DNA of 27,508 nucleotides from Lysobacteraceae bacterium (GTDB lineage: Bacteria > Pseudomonadota > Gammaproteobacteria > DSM-19610), in contig JAIVHA010000163.1 in assembly GCA_020201295.1 (NCBI GenBank), forward strand, positions 1-27,508. Direction: 5' to 3'. A program made the position numbers and the translations under genes. The notes under the pieces were generated by a model. It saw only the letters and a program-made list of their open reading frames with translations, ran no database searches and was not told the origin of the DNA. Within the stretch, counting starts at the first letter, position 1, and every line of letters starts with the position of its first letter. Below, in pieces: positions 6,271 to 14,999 of the stretch.

Positions 6271-8622
6271 ATGAAACGCATGTTAATCAATGCCATGCAA
6301 CGCGAAGAGTTGCGCGTGGCCATGGTCGATGGCCAGAAACTGTACGATCTGGATATTGAAGTATCCGCACGCGGTCAGAAAAAGTCCAACGTCTATAAGG
6401 GTAAAATCACTCGTATCGAACCCAGTCTGGAGGCGGCCTTCGTCGACTACGGGGCCGAACGGCACGGCTTCCTGCCCCTGAAGGAAGTCGCCCGCAGCTA
6501 TTTCCGCAGCAAGGAAGGCAGTGAAGGCGGTCGCCAGAGCATCAAAAATGCCCTGAGCGAAGGCCAGGAAGTGGTCGTGCAGGTGGAGAAGGAGGAGCGC
6601 GGCAACAAGGGCGCGGCGCTTACTACCTTCATCAGCCTGGCCGGCCGCTACCTGGTGCTGATGCCCAACAACCCGCGTGCCGGCGGCGTGTCGCGCCGCA
6701 TCGAGGGCGAGGACCGCAGCGAACTGCGCGACGCCATGAGCTCCCTGGAAATCCCCGAGGACATGGGCCTGATCGTGCGTACCGCCGGCGTGGGTCGCAG
6801 CGCCGAGGAATTGCAGTGGGACCTGGACTATCTGCTGCAGCTCTGGAACTCCATCGAGGCGGCAGCCAAGGATCGCCCCGCCCCCTTCCTGATCTACCAG
6901 GAAAGCAACGTCATCATCCGGGCACTGCGCGATTACCTGCGCAATGATATCAATGAAATCCTGGTGGACGACGAGGAGGTCCATGGCCAGGCGCAACAGT
7001 TCATGCAGCAGGTCATGCCTCAGAGCCTGGACAAACTCAAGCGCTACGAAGACCCGGTACCCCTGTTCTCCCGCTACCAGATCGAAAGCCAGATCGAATC
7101 GGCCTTCCAGCGCACCGTGACCTTGCCCTCCGGCGGCGCCATCGTCATCGATCATACCGAGGCACTGATATCCATCGATATCAACTCGGCACGCTCCACC
7201 AAGGGCAGCGACATTGAGGAAACCGCCCTCAACACCAACCTGGAGGCCGCCGACGAAATCGCCCGCCAGTTGCGCCTGCGCGACTTGGGCGGCCTGATCG
7301 TCATCGACTTCATCGACATGCAGCCCACCAAGCACCAGCGCGAGGTGGAAAACCGGCTGCGCGATGCCCTCAAGATGGACCGTGCCCGAGTACAGATAGG
7401 GCGCATCTCCCGCTTCGGCCTTCTGGAAATGTCTCGTCAGCGCCTGCGCCCGTCACTGGGTGAATCCAGTCAGATCGTGTGCCCGCGCTGCAATGGCCAG
7501 GGCACCATCCGTGGCGTGGAGTCACTGGGCCTGTCGGTGCTGCGCATCGTCGAAGAAGAAGCCATGAAGGACCGCACGGAACGGGTGATCGCCACCCTGC
7601 CGGTCGATGTGGCCACCTTCCTGCTCAATGAAAAACGCGAGCGCCTGCAACATCTGGAAAGCCATTACCGGGTGGGTATCGCCGTGGTACCGACCGTAAG
7701 CCTGGAAACCCCGGCCTACGAAGTACAACGGGTGCGCAGTGATGAACTCAAGGGCGAGGTGGCCGAGGCCAGCTACAAGCTCCAGCCCCTGGAAGCCAAT
7801 GTGGAGGAGACCTACGCCGCTACCCGTAATGTGGTCGAGGCCGAACAGCCGGCCGTGAAGAGCGTCGTGCCGCCCCAGGCTCCCGCACCCTTGCCCCGCC
7901 CTGTCGTCGCCGTTCCCGTCATGGCCCCGGACAATGGCGAAACCGGCCTGATCCGTCGTATCTGGGATAACCTGTTTGGCCGCAAACCGGAAGCGGAGCC
8001 GGAAGTGCAGGAGAAAAAGACAGCACAGCCCCGTCGTGCGGACAGCAGCCGTAGCGGCGAGAAACGGACCGAACGCAGCAGCAGCCGCTCCCGGGGCGGA
8101 CGCCGTCGCAGCGGTGGCAAGGAACGCCAGGGCGAAGAACCGACGAAACCACAAGCGCAAGCGCGCAAGGAACAAAAACCGCCTGTCGAGGATGAGAAGG
8201 CGGCCCCTGTTCCCGCCGCTGCCGGCGAGAACCAGGCGGAGTCAGGTGAGGAAACCCGCGCACCGCGCAGCAATCGTCGTGGTCGCCGTGGTGGACGGCG
8301 CCGTCCCAGCCAGCGTCGAGATGGTGGACGGCGCGACGAAGAAACCGGACCGGAAGGTGAACAGGCGGAAGGTGGCGGTCAAGCCGCGCCGGCGGGCCAG
8401 GAAAACCAGGCCGCACCCCCTGCCCCCGAGCAGCGGCAGACTACCGCCCTGGCAACAATCCCGGCTGAAGTCCCGCGTAGTGAAACCTCACGCCCGGACC
8501 CGGAGACGCCGCGCCCGATACCGGCCTCCACGGGCAGTGATAGCAGCAGTGGCGACAATCGCGAGGGTGGCGCTACGCCCGCCCCCACCTCGACCGAACC
8601 CAAGGTCAGCTCCGGCGACTAG
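6271..8622 (+). CDS. rne: Ribonuclease E
   Basis: Endoribonuclease that initiates mRNA decay, processes rRNA and tRNA and organises the degradosome at the inner membrane. The 783 residues start MKRMLINAMQ, nearly identical to the E. coli start. The S1 domain covers about 36-120. The 5'-sensor/RNase H and DNase I-like parts hold the catalytic Mg ligands Asp303 (ISIDINS) and Asp346 (LIVIDFIDMQ), at the same numbers as in E. coli. The Zn-link is CPRC (Cys404 and Cys407). Residues beyond about 520 form a low-complexity scaffold with Arg-rich RNA-binding stretches (around RSRGGRRRSGG and RRGRRGGRRRPSQRR) and acidic, Pro/Ala-rich spacers. This scaffold is shorter than that of the roughly 1,060-residue E. 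coli enzyme, but the length exceeds RNase G. It is transcribed alone and ended by the terminator at 8645-8675. Confidence 0.97.
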   Translation: MKRMLINAMQREELRVAMVDGQKLYDLDIEVSARGQKKSNVYKGKITRIEPSLEAAFVDYGAERHGFLPLKEVARSYFRSKEGSEGGRQSIKNALSEGQEVVVQVEKEERGNKGAALTTFISLAGRYLVLMPNNPRAGGVSRRIEGEDRSELRDAMSSLEIPEDMGLIVRTAGVGRSAEELQWDLDYLLQLWNSIEAAAKDRPAPFLIYQESNVIIRALRDYLRNDINEILVDDEEVHGQAQQFMQQVMPQSLDKLKRYEDPVPLFSRYQIESQIESAFQRTVTLPSGGAIVIDHTEALISIDINSARSTKGSDIEETALNTNLEAADEIARQLRLRDLGGLIVIDFIDMQPTKHQREVENRLRDALKMDRARVQIGRISRFGLLEMSRQRLRPSLGESSQIVCPRCNGQGTIRGVESLGLSVLRIVEEEAMKDRTERVIATLPVDVATFLLNEKRERLQHLESHYRVGIAVVPTVSLETPAYEVQRVRSDELKGEVAEASYKLQPLEANVEETYAATRNVVEAEQPAVKSVVPPQAPAPLPRPVVAVPVMAPDNGETGLIRRIWDNLFGRKPEAEPEVQEKKTAQPRRADSSRSGEKRTERSSSRSRGGRRRSGGKERQGEEPTKPQAQARKEQKPPVEDEKAAPVPAAAGENQAESGEETRAPRSNRRGRRGGRRRPSQRRDGGRRDEETGPEGEQAEGGGQAAPAGQENQAAPPAPEQRQTTALATIPAEVPRSETSRPDPETPRPIPASTGSDSSSGDNREGGATPAPTSTEPKVSSGD

Positions 8623-8644
8623 CATTTTTCCGAGCGTAATAGCA

Positions 8645-8675
8645 AAAAGGCCTCGATCATCGGGGCCTTTTCTTT
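8645..8675. terminator. Bidirectional Rho-independent terminator
   Basis: The stem AAAAGGCC/GGCCTTTT extends inward by four more pairs (TCGA/TCGG, one wobble) around a TCA loop, giving about 12 pairs. It is followed by TTTTCTTT on the plus strand, and the minus strand also ends in a T run. It lies between the convergent rne and LMW-phosphatase genes and can serve both. Confidence 0.85.
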
Positions 8676-8737
8676 CAGGGACGTGGACAGCTTGGCCTGG
8701 CGGCGAAGCCATGTAAGACAGGATCCGCTACGCTCGA

Positions 8738-9214
8738 TTACAGACCGTGGCGCTGGCGAATCTCCCGCAACAAACCCTCGGCGGCCTCTTCAATGAGGTC
8801 CAACACCCTGGCAAAGCCCTTGGGGCCGCCGTAATACGGATCCGGTACATCTTCCTCGGGTAGATCGGGGGCATACTCCAGGAAGCGGCGCAGTTCGGCG
8901 CAGCCCTGTGCCGGACGCATGCCTTCCAGGATCTGGTAGTTGGCCAGGTCCATGGGCAACACATACTCGAAGCGTTCAAAGTCCTCGCTGCACACCTTGC
9001 GGGCGCGTTGCCCGCTGAGGTCGATGCCCCGTTGCAGGGCCGCGCTCTGGGCCCGCGGATCCGGTGGCTCGCCCACATGGTAGGCGTGGGTGCCGGCGGA
9101 ATCGATCAAAATCTGGTCACGCAAGCCCTCCCGCTCCACCAGGGCCGCGAAAACCCCTTCCGCGCTGGGGGAACGACAGATATTGCCCATGCAGACAAAC
9201 AAAACACGTACCAT
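8738..9214 (-). CDS. Low-molecular-weight protein-tyrosine phosphatase
   Basis: Small cytosolic phosphatase of 158 residues, a normal size. The P-loop is VCMGNICRSPSAEG (Cys8 nucleophile, Arg14) and the general-acid Asp is in DPYYGG (Asp125). The start chosen is ATG 9214 (MVRVLFVCMGN), because family members begin at this point. An upstream ATG at 9238 would add eight unrelated residues, and a GGAG lies about 11 bases before 9214. The gene comes after kdsB in the same orientation, as in Pseudomonas, but the murB usually found between it and rne is missing. Relatives such as Wzb act on tyrosine kinases of polysaccharide export. No kinase is visible here, so the substrate is unknown. Confidence 0.93.
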   Translation of the reverse strand: MVRVLFVCMGNICRSPSAEGVFAALVEREGLRDQILIDSAGTHAYHVGEPPDPRAQSAALQRGIDLSGQRARKVCSEDFERFEYVLPMDLANYQILEGMRPAQGCAELRRFLEYAPDLPEEDVPDPYYGGPKGFARVLDLIEEAAEGLLREIRQRHGL

Positions 9215-9307
9215 TCCTGAATACTCCGCTAAGATCATGGACCAGTGACCGGGATTCTAGCCCGGACGCTTGGCGTTCTTCCAGCGACCCGAATCGGGGA
9301 CCAGCCC

Positions 9308-9577
9308 ATGGATATGGAAAACCTGACTACAAGACTGCGTGGCCTGATCGGTAGCCGCCTGCGTTACCAGGGCCAGTCGTGTCGCGTCATCGAGCTACTC
9401 GAACCGGGCCTGGTGCTGATATTGCAATGCGAAAACGCCGATGGCGTGATCCAGGCCAATCAGTACGGGGACGCGACGCGACGGGTACCCAGAACCATCA
9501 ACCTGCCGGTGCTGAACGAAGATGGGAGTGATTTCCGTCCGGAATTCCTGCTGCTGGATTTTCCGGAAAAGTCGTAG
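9308..9577 (+). CDS. Conserved small protein of unknown function
   Basis: An 89-residue protein beginning MDMENLTTRLRGLIGSRL, with no signal peptide, membrane segment or metal motif. It looks like a compact beta-rich domain (GQSCRVIELLEPGLVLILQC, then QYGDATRRVPRTINLPV). I do not recognise a characterised family. ATG 9308 is preferred over the more upstream GTG at 9245, because the added residues look like non-coding translation; ATG 9314 is also possible. The gene is on the opposite strand to its neighbours: divergent from the LMW phosphatase and converging on kdsB, with stops only 16 bases apart. It occupies part of the space where other genomes of this synteny carry murB, but it is not MurB. 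Confidence 0.65.
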   Translation: MDMENLTTRLRGLIGSRLRYQGQSCRVIELLEPGLVLILQCENADGVIQANQYGDATRRVPRTINLPVLNEDGSDFRPEFLLLDFPEKS

Positions 9578-9593
9578 CCAATGCCTGTCGCGC

Positions 9594-10364
9594 TCAGGCC
9601 CGGCAGCGAAGAATTTCCTCCACCAGGGCGATGTCCCGTTCGGTATCGACCCCGGGGCCAGGGTGTCCCGGGGTTTCCAGCACATGTATTCGCTCCCCGC
9701 TCCACAGCGCCCGCAGTTGTTCAAGACGTTCGGTATTCTCCAGCAGCGCCGGTTCCATGCGTGCATAGTCGCGCAGGAAACCGGCGCGGTAGGCATACAG
9801 TCCGATGTGACGCAGCGGTGCCAGCTGCTCCGGCAGGGCCTGGCGACCGTCGGCGAGCAGGTCGCGATCCCAGGGTATTGGTGCCCGACTGAAATACAGG
9901 GCATAGCCGGCGCGGTCGGTCACCACCTTCACCACATTGGGATCGAAGTATTCACCCGCGGTATGGATTGGCGTGGCCGCCGTGGCGATGCGCGCGCCGT
10001 CATGACCAGCCAGGTCCGCGGCCACCTGGCGCACCAGTTCGGCTGGCATCAGGGGTTCGTCGCCCTGCACGTTCACCACGATGGTCATGTCGGGCCAGGA
10101 CATGGCCTCCACCACCTCGGCCAGGCGATCGGTGCCGCTGGCGTGATCCGCGCGGGTCATGCATGCCTCGGCACCAAAGCCCACAGCTACGGAGGCAATG
10201 CGTTCGTCATCGGTGGCGATCACCACTTGCTCCGCGCCGCTGTGCGACGCACTGCGCCACACATGTTCGATCATGGTCCTGCCGGCAATTTCACGCAGCG
10301 GCTTTCCCGGCAGGCGGCTGGAGCCATGGCGCGCGGGGATGACCACCTTGAACGGGGCATGCAT
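9594..10364 (-). CDS. kdsB: 3-deoxy-manno-octulosonate cytidylyltransferase
   Basis: Activates Kdo with CTP to give CMP-Kdo for the lipopolysaccharide inner core, in the cytosol. The 256 residues are family length. Motifs are the N-terminal nucleotide-binding VVIPARHGSSRLPGKPL, IATDDERI, the CMP-Kdo-specific TRADHASGTDRLAEV, VVNVQGDEPLMP with the metal-binding Asp, and YALYFSRAPIPWDRD. The start ATG shares one base with the TGA of the upstream Trm112-like gene (TGATG at 10362-10366), so the two are translationally coupled. The lpxK-ycaR-kdsB order is the classic lipid A/Kdo arrangement. Confidence 0.97.
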   Translation of the reverse strand: MHAPFKVVIPARHGSSRLPGKPLREIAGRTMIEHVWRSASHSGAEQVVIATDDERIASVAVGFGAEACMTRADHASGTDRLAEVVEAMSWPDMTIVVNVQGDEPLMPAELVRQVAADLAGHDGARIATAATPIHTAGEYFDPNVVKVVTDRAGYALYFSRAPIPWDRDLLADGRQALPEQLAPLRHIGLYAYRAGFLRDYARMEPALLENTERLEQLRALWSGERIHVLETPGHPGPGVDTERDIALVEEILRCRA

Positions 10365-10549
10365 CAGGATTGTACTTCCTCGTCGGCCGCCAGGGTGCGC
10401 GCCTCATCCTCCAGCATGACCGGTATTCCGTCCCGTATCGGGTAGGCCAGGCGGTCTGCCTTGCAGATCAGTTCCTGCGCGGCCTTGTCGTATACCAGCG
10501 GTCCCTTGCAGACCGGACAGGCCAGGATATCCAGCAGTTTCGTATCCAT
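10364..10549 (-). CDS. ycaR: Trm112-family protein (YcaR-like)
   Basis: A 61-residue protein starting MDTKLLDILACPVCKGPLVY. It has the Trm112/UPF0434 pattern: a leading LLDILACPVCKGPL block with one CxxC pair, then LICKADRLAYPIRDGIPVMLEDEAR. The start is ATG 10549, because GAGGAG lies six bases before it; an upstream ATG at 10576 adds nine unrelated residues. Relatives are small zinc-ribbon-like proteins, and the precise role in gammaproteobacteria is unsettled. It sits between lpxK and kdsB, its usual place in lipid A operons, and its stop overlaps the kdsB start. Confidence 0.93.
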   Translation of the reverse strand: MDTKLLDILACPVCKGPLVYDKAAQELICKADRLAYPIRDGIPVMLEDEARTLAADEEVQS

Positions 10550-10586
10550 TATTTTCTCCTCGCAATGGCAGTACATGGTACCAGAC

Positions 10587-11481
10587 TCATGCCTGCTCCA
10601 ACGCGTTCACGGGGGTGGGTAAGCTGGCGAGCAGACGATCCAGTTGCAGGCGGAAACGTTCATCCAGCTCCGCCTGTACTGGCACCACCCATGCCTGCAG
10701 GCCGCCGATGGCCTGGCATTTCACGGCATCCTTTTCCGTCATCAGCACGGGTATGCCATCAGCCGCGAAGGCCAGGTCCCGGGCGTGAAAGGCATGATGG
10801 TCGGGAAAGGCATGGGGTATGACCTGGATGCCGAGACCCGCCAGGCTGGCGAAAAATCGTTCCGGGTGACCGATGCCGGCCACCGCATGCACCGGAGTGT
10901 CGGCAAAGGTACGCAGTTCACGGCGTTGGCACGGGTCGTCCAGCCGCCAGGCCTTGCCGGGCCTCAGGCGCATGCCATATCACGGCGATCTCCATGTCAC
11001 GCCGCAGGGCATAGTGTTGCAAGCCGTCATCGCTGACGATGATATCCACCTCGTGGTGTTCCACCAGCGCCCGTGCCGCCGCTACGCGGTCCGGGCCGAC
11101 TGCCATGGGACATTGGCAACGGCGGGCCAGCAGTACCGCCTCGTCGCCGACCATGGTCGGGTCGCTGTCGGGCCGCACCTGCTGCGGCCAGTGGCGTGCC
11201 TGGCCCCCGTAGCCGCGCGACACCAGCCCGGGCCGGTAACCCAGGGTGCGCAGATGTTCGACCAGCCAGATTACCAGGGGGGTCTTGCCGGTGCCGCCGA
11301 CAGTGATATTGCCCACCACAAGGACCGGCACCGGCATACGGTGGCTGGGCAGGATACCCGTGTCATAGGCCAGGCGTCGCAAGGCCACCAGCAGGCGGAA
11401 CAGCCAGGCGAAGGGCAACAGCAGGAGCACCAGCGGGCTGGGGGAATACCAGAGCTCGGCAAGGCGGTTGCCCGCGGCCAT
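10587..11481 (-). pseudogene. lpxK: Tetraacyldisaccharide 4'-kinase LpxK, internal deletion with frameshift
   Basis: LpxK phosphorylates the 4' position of the lipid A disaccharide at the inner membrane. From ATG 11481, 168 residues are good LpxK: an N-terminal membrane helix (about 14-34), the Walker A GNITVGGTGKTP (Lys66), GLVSRGYGG and VSDDGLQHYALRRDMEIAVI. At about 10974-10980 homology passes to another frame, beginning MRLRPGKAWRLDD. That frame continues with TPVHAVAGIGHPERFF and LMTEKDAVK and ends at 10587. The segment normally between them (the LLPAGPLREP and VVVNG region) is missing: about 40-45 residues judging by a usual length near 330-340. The first frame reads on as nonsense to a stop at 10918. 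LpxK is usually essential, so an intact copy elsewhere or a sequence error is likely. It starts three bases after exbD. Confidence 0.88.
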
Positions 11482-11484
11482 TTC

Positions 11485-11907
11485 CTACTCGCCTTCGTGG
11501 CTTTGACTGGTGGCCAGGGATATCCGGACCAGGCCCAGCTGGCTGGCGGCGTCCATGGCACGCACCACGGCCTGGTGCGGTGTGCGCGCATCGGCGCGAA
11601 TGATCACCGGAGGCTCTTTCTGCTCTCCAAGCGCCTTCTGGATGGCGCGCCTGAGGGTTGGCAGTTCCTCGTTGAGCACTTGCTCGCCCTTGAGGAAATA
11701 GCGACCCTGGGCGTCGATGATGATCTCCAGCGCCTCCACGGGGGCTTCCACGACTTCGCCACTGGCCTCGGGCAATTCGATCTTCAGTTCCGATTCGCGC
11801 TGAAAGGTGGTGGACACCATGAAGAAGATCAACAGCAGGAACACCACGTCGATCAGCGCGGTGAGATTGACCTCCGGTTCCTCGCGGCGCAGGGGGCGCA
11901 GGTTCAT
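11485..11907 (-). CDS. exbD: ExbD/TolR-family proton-channel subunit
   Basis: A 140-residue inner-membrane protein with one N-terminal transmembrane helix (LTALIDVVFLLLIFFMV). The helix carries the conserved protonatable Asp20, and a periplasmic domain follows. With ExbB it forms a proton-motive-force motor that energises outer-membrane TonB receptors or similar processes. Its ATG overlaps the exbB stop (ATGA, 11904-11907), and lpxK begins three bases after its stop. No tonB is nearby. This ExbBD pair in front of lpxK, in the comEC-exbB-exbD-lpxK order, is also found in Pseudomonas, where its specific load is not obvious from context. Confidence 0.93.
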   Translation of the reverse strand: MNLRPLRREEPEVNLTALIDVVFLLLIFFMVSTTFQRESELKIELPEASGEVVEAPVEALEIIIDAQGRYFLKGEQVLNEELPTLRRAIQKALGEQKEPPVIIRADARTPHQAVVRAMDAASQLGLVRISLATSQSHEGE

Positions 11908-12545
11908 GGCATCTGCCCGCTGCCGGAAGCTGCCTCTGCCTCACGCTCCCCGTGCATCACTTCCACCATGCGCATGGCTTCCTGCTCCATGCGCATCACC
12001 AGCATGTCCACGCGACCACGCAGGTAGCGGTAGAACATCAGGCTGGGGATGGCCACCGACAGTCCGGCGGCAGTGGTGATCAGGGCCTCGGAAATGCCAC
12101 CGGCAAGAGGCGCCGGGTCACCCACTCCCATGGTGGTGATGGCGGTGAAGACCTTGATCATGCCGATGACGGTGCCCAGCAGCCCCAGCAGGGGTGTAAT
12201 GGAGGCGATGGTACCCAGGGTGTTGAGGTAGCGTTCCAGTTCGTGGATCACCTGGCGCCCGGTGTCCTCGATGCTTTCTTTCATCACCTCGCGGGAGTGA
12301 TGGCGATTCACCAGGCCGGCGGCCAGGATCTGGCCCAGCGGCGAACCCCGGCGCAGTTCCCGCAGGCGGTCCTGGTCGAGCCCGGATTCCCGATCCCAGG
12401 TCCACACCTGGGCCACCAGGTGGCGCGGCAGCACCCGGCGCACCTGCAGGGTCCAGAGTCGCTCGGCGATGATGGCCAGGGCGATCACGGAACAGGCGAT
12501 GATGGGCAGCATGAGCCAGCCCCCTGCTTGTATCAATTCCAGCAC
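11904..12545 (-). CDS. exbB: ExbB/TolQ/MotA-family proton-channel subunit
   Basis: About 213 residues with three transmembrane segments: near the N-terminus (GGWLMLPIIACSVIALAII), then a long cytoplasmic loop, then LGTIASITPLLGLLGTVIGMI and the following EALITTAAGLSVAIPSLMFY. The TPLLGLLGTV and TTAAGL-IP motifs define the ExbB/TolQ family. The GTG at 12545 is preferred as start because GAGGGAG lies eight bases before it. The TTG at 12578 would add 11 residues and has no such site. It pairs with ExbD, with overlapping stop and start codons. Confidence 0.93.
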   Translation of the reverse strand: MLELIQAGGWLMLPIIACSVIALAIIAERLWTLQVRRVLPRHLVAQVWTWDRESGLDQDRLRELRRGSPLGQILAAGLVNRHHSREVMKESIEDTGRQVIHELERYLNTLGTIASITPLLGLLGTVIGMIKVFTAITTMGVGDPAPLAGGISEALITTAAGLSVAIPSLMFYRYLRGRVDMLVMRMEQEAMRMVEVMHGEREAEAASGSGQMP

Positions 12546-12611
12546 CGATGCGACTCCCTCTGTGGTTGTTCCTTGCAAATCAGGGGCATCATACTGGATT
12601 TGACGGCAGGC

Positions 12612-14891
12612 CTACAGGGGCGGCTGCCAGTAGCGCCGGCGCGCCAGGCGCCAGGCCTGCGGTGCCGGTTCCCGGCCCGGCTCCAGATGCAGCTGGATGG
12701 CACCGTGACGCGCCGTGTCCAGCCGGGCAATGCCCCGTTCCTCGTAACGCTGGACGACCTCGGGGCGCGGAAAATTCCAGCGGTTGCGATAGCCCACCGG
12801 GAACAGTACCCAACGCGGCGCCACGGCCTCGATGAAGGCCGGGGTCGAGGAAGTCAGGCTGCCGTGGTGGGGCGCCACCAGGATGTCCGCGCGCAAATCC
12901 TGCCCGCTGGCCAGCAAGCGCCGTTCCGAGCGTGCCTCGATGTCGCCGGGCAGCAACAGACGGTGCTCGCCGACCCGTACTTGCAGTACACAGGAGCTGT
13001 CATTGCCGCGCAGACCCGCTGCGTCGGGATAGAGAAAGGCGAACTCCACGCCGTCCCAGGTCCAGCGCTGCCCATGGGAGCAGTGCCGGCTCCGGGCCCA
13101 GTGGATCGGTTGTAGGGCCGGCGTGCGGATGCCGTAGACGGGGATCTGTGTGTATAGCGCCTCGGCACCCCCGATGTGATCATTGTCGCCATGGCTGATC
13201 ACCAGTCGGTCCACGACACGAATACCCCGGCTGCGCAACAGCGGCACCAGCACTGCGTCACCGGTATTGAAACCCGAGGGAAAACGCGGGCCGGTGTCGT
13301 AGACCAGCAGGTGCCGGCGGGTCTGCACCACCGCCGCCAGGCCCTGCCCCACATCCAGCAGGCTGAACCAGGCGCTGCCGTGCGCCGGTGCCGCCCCGCG
13401 TGCCATCACCAGGGGCATCAGCAACAGAATCCCGAGGACCCGCAGAGACCACAAGCGCATCAGCAGCAGCAACGCCAGGCCGGCCAACGCCGCGAGCAAC
13501 AACGGTACGCTGGGCAGGGCCTGCTGCCAGCTGCTGAAGGGCAGGCTGCTGCCCTGCTCCAGCAGGTACCAGAGGGGTTGCAACAGGATGTCCGCCAGCT
13601 GCCACAAGGGGGTGGCCAGGCCCGGCGACAGCAGCGACAACGATACCGCCAGCAGCGCCAGGGGGACCACGGCCAGCCCTACCCAGGGTACCGCCAGCAG
13701 GTTGGTGAGCGGCGCGATCAGCGAGGCCTCCTGGAACAGGGCCAGCGCCAGGGGCAGCATGCCCAGACCCAGTACCCACTGCACCCGCAACAGGCCACGC
13801 CAGAACCCCTCTTGCTGCTGGCTTGCCAGGAACAGCACCAGCAAGGCAACGGCGGCGAAGGACAGCCAGAAGCCGGCCTCCAGCACCGAAAGGGGATCGA
13901 GGACCAGCACCGCCACCAGGGCCAGGCACAGGGATTGGCCGGGACGCAGTCCGCGCCGCCACAGCAAGGCCAGCAGCACCACGCTGACCATGAGCACGGC
14001 GCGGCGGGTGGGAATGGAAAAACCCGCCAGGGCCCCATAGGCAAAGGCCCCGGCCAGACCCGCACAGGCCGCTACCAGTGGTGCCGGACAATATGCACTG
14101 CCCCCGGCCGCGGCCCACAGGCGCCGCGTCAGCCAGAACAGCAGGCCGCTGACCAGGCCGACGTGCAGGCCGGAGATGGCCATCAGGTGGCTGGTGCCGG
14201 TACGACGCAGGACGCGCCAGTGCTCGTCGTCGAGACCATCGCGCACGCCGATGGTCAGGGCCTCCAGCAGGGGGCCGGTGCGGGTACGGGTCGTCTGTGA
14301 CGCAAAGGTCTGCTGGATGTGCCGCCGCAGGCGATCGATATGCCGGCTTTCGGCCCTGGCAGTCCGCTGATTGGCGGGATCCTCACGCACGTAGCCCGTG
14401 GCGCGAATCCCCTGCCGGAACAACCAGCGTTCGTAGTCGAAACCGCCCGGATTGGCAAACCCCCGGGGTTGCTTGAGCCGGACCTTCAGGCGCCAGGTCT
14501 CGCCGGGTTCGGGACGGGCCAGCGGCCGGTACCAGTTCAGCTGGACGGTCAAGTCGAAGGGTCGCCAGGTTCCCTCCTCCGCAACGGCAGCGATGCGCAT
14601 GGGAATGCGCAGGCCGCTGGCGCCACGGTCCTGAACCAAACCGTCGATCCGTCCTTCCACCTGCAGGTCGACGCCCTCCCATGCCGTCGGCAGGCTGCTG
14701 GCCATTAGCCAGGCGGCATACCACCAGGCCCACAGCAGGCCCGCCAGCCAGGCGGCCGGAACCGGGCGGCGCTGTCGGAACAGGATGAAGACAAGCGGCA
14801 ACAGGGGCAGGCCCCAGCCCGCCGCCGGCAGGACCGGTGCGAGCTGGAGCAGCAGGATGCCGGCTAGAAAAGCGAGGCTGACCACCACCAT
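12612..14891 (-). CDS. comEC: ComEC/Rec2 competence DNA-uptake channel
   Basis: Inner-membrane channel that carries single-stranded DNA into the cytoplasm during natural transformation. The 759 residues comprise N-terminal transmembrane segments with a DUF4131-like soluble domain (about 30-190), the polytopic Competence domain (about 215-490, with HLMAISGLHVGL and FSIPTRRAVLMVSVVLLALL), and a C-terminal metallo-beta-lactamase domain (from about 505: SLLDVGQGLAAVV, SHGDNDHIGG near 567, LLLPGDIE, APHHGS). The full three-part layout suggests a functional protein. ATG 14891 has AGGGA six bases upstream. It begins the minus-strand series followed by exbB-exbD-lpxK. No other competence genes are in view. 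Confidence 0.95.
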   Translation of the reverse strand: MVVVSLAFLAGILLLQLAPVLPAAGWGLPLLPLVFILFRQRRPVPAAWLAGLLWAWWYAAWLMASSLPTAWEGVDLQVEGRIDGLVQDRGASGLRIPMRIAAVAEEGTWRPFDLTVQLNWYRPLARPEPGETWRLKVRLKQPRGFANPGGFDYERWLFRQGIRATGYVREDPANQRTARAESRHIDRLRRHIQQTFASQTTRTRTGPLLEALTIGVRDGLDDEHWRVLRRTGTSHLMAISGLHVGLVSGLLFWLTRRLWAAAGGSAYCPAPLVAACAGLAGAFAYGALAGFSIPTRRAVLMVSVVLLALLWRRGLRPGQSLCLALVAVLVLDPLSVLEAGFWLSFAAVALLVLFLASQQQEGFWRGLLRVQWVLGLGMLPLALALFQEASLIAPLTNLLAVPWVGLAVVPLALLAVSLSLLSPGLATPLWQLADILLQPLWYLLEQGSSLPFSSWQQALPSVPLLLAALAGLALLLLMRLWSLRVLGILLLMPLVMARGAAPAHGSAWFSLLDVGQGLAAVVQTRRHLLVYDTGPRFPSGFNTGDAVLVPLLRSRGIRVVDRLVISHGDNDHIGGAEALYTQIPVYGIRTPALQPIHWARSRHCSHGQRWTWDGVEFAFLYPDAAGLRGNDSSCVLQVRVGEHRLLLPGDIEARSERRLLASGQDLRADILVAPHHGSLTSSTPAFIEAVAPRWVLFPVGYRNRWNFPRPEVVQRYEERGIARLDTARHGAIQLHLEPGREPAPQAWRLARRRYWQPPL

Positions 14892-14999
14892 GTTCTTCCC
14901 TGAACGGTTTCGTGGATAATGAGGCTATCTGGAAAATCGGTTTCCGGCCGTTACCGGGCCATGGGCAGTCCTGTGCCCGTATCACAACAGCGTAGCAGC

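Noticed and set aside
5913..6359. Protein gene in the rne leader
   Set aside because: The frame overlaps the rne start by nearly 90 bases, has no ribosome-binding site, and its translation shows no protein-like pattern.
6283..7335. Long minus-strand open frame opposite rne
   Set aside because: It is the antisense shadow of a highly conserved rne region; its translation has no recognisable domain and codon use follows the sense gene.
12546..12578. TTG start for exbB at 12578
   Set aside because: The GTG at 12545 has GAGGGAG at ideal distance, and family members start near this point; the TTG has no ribosome-binding site.
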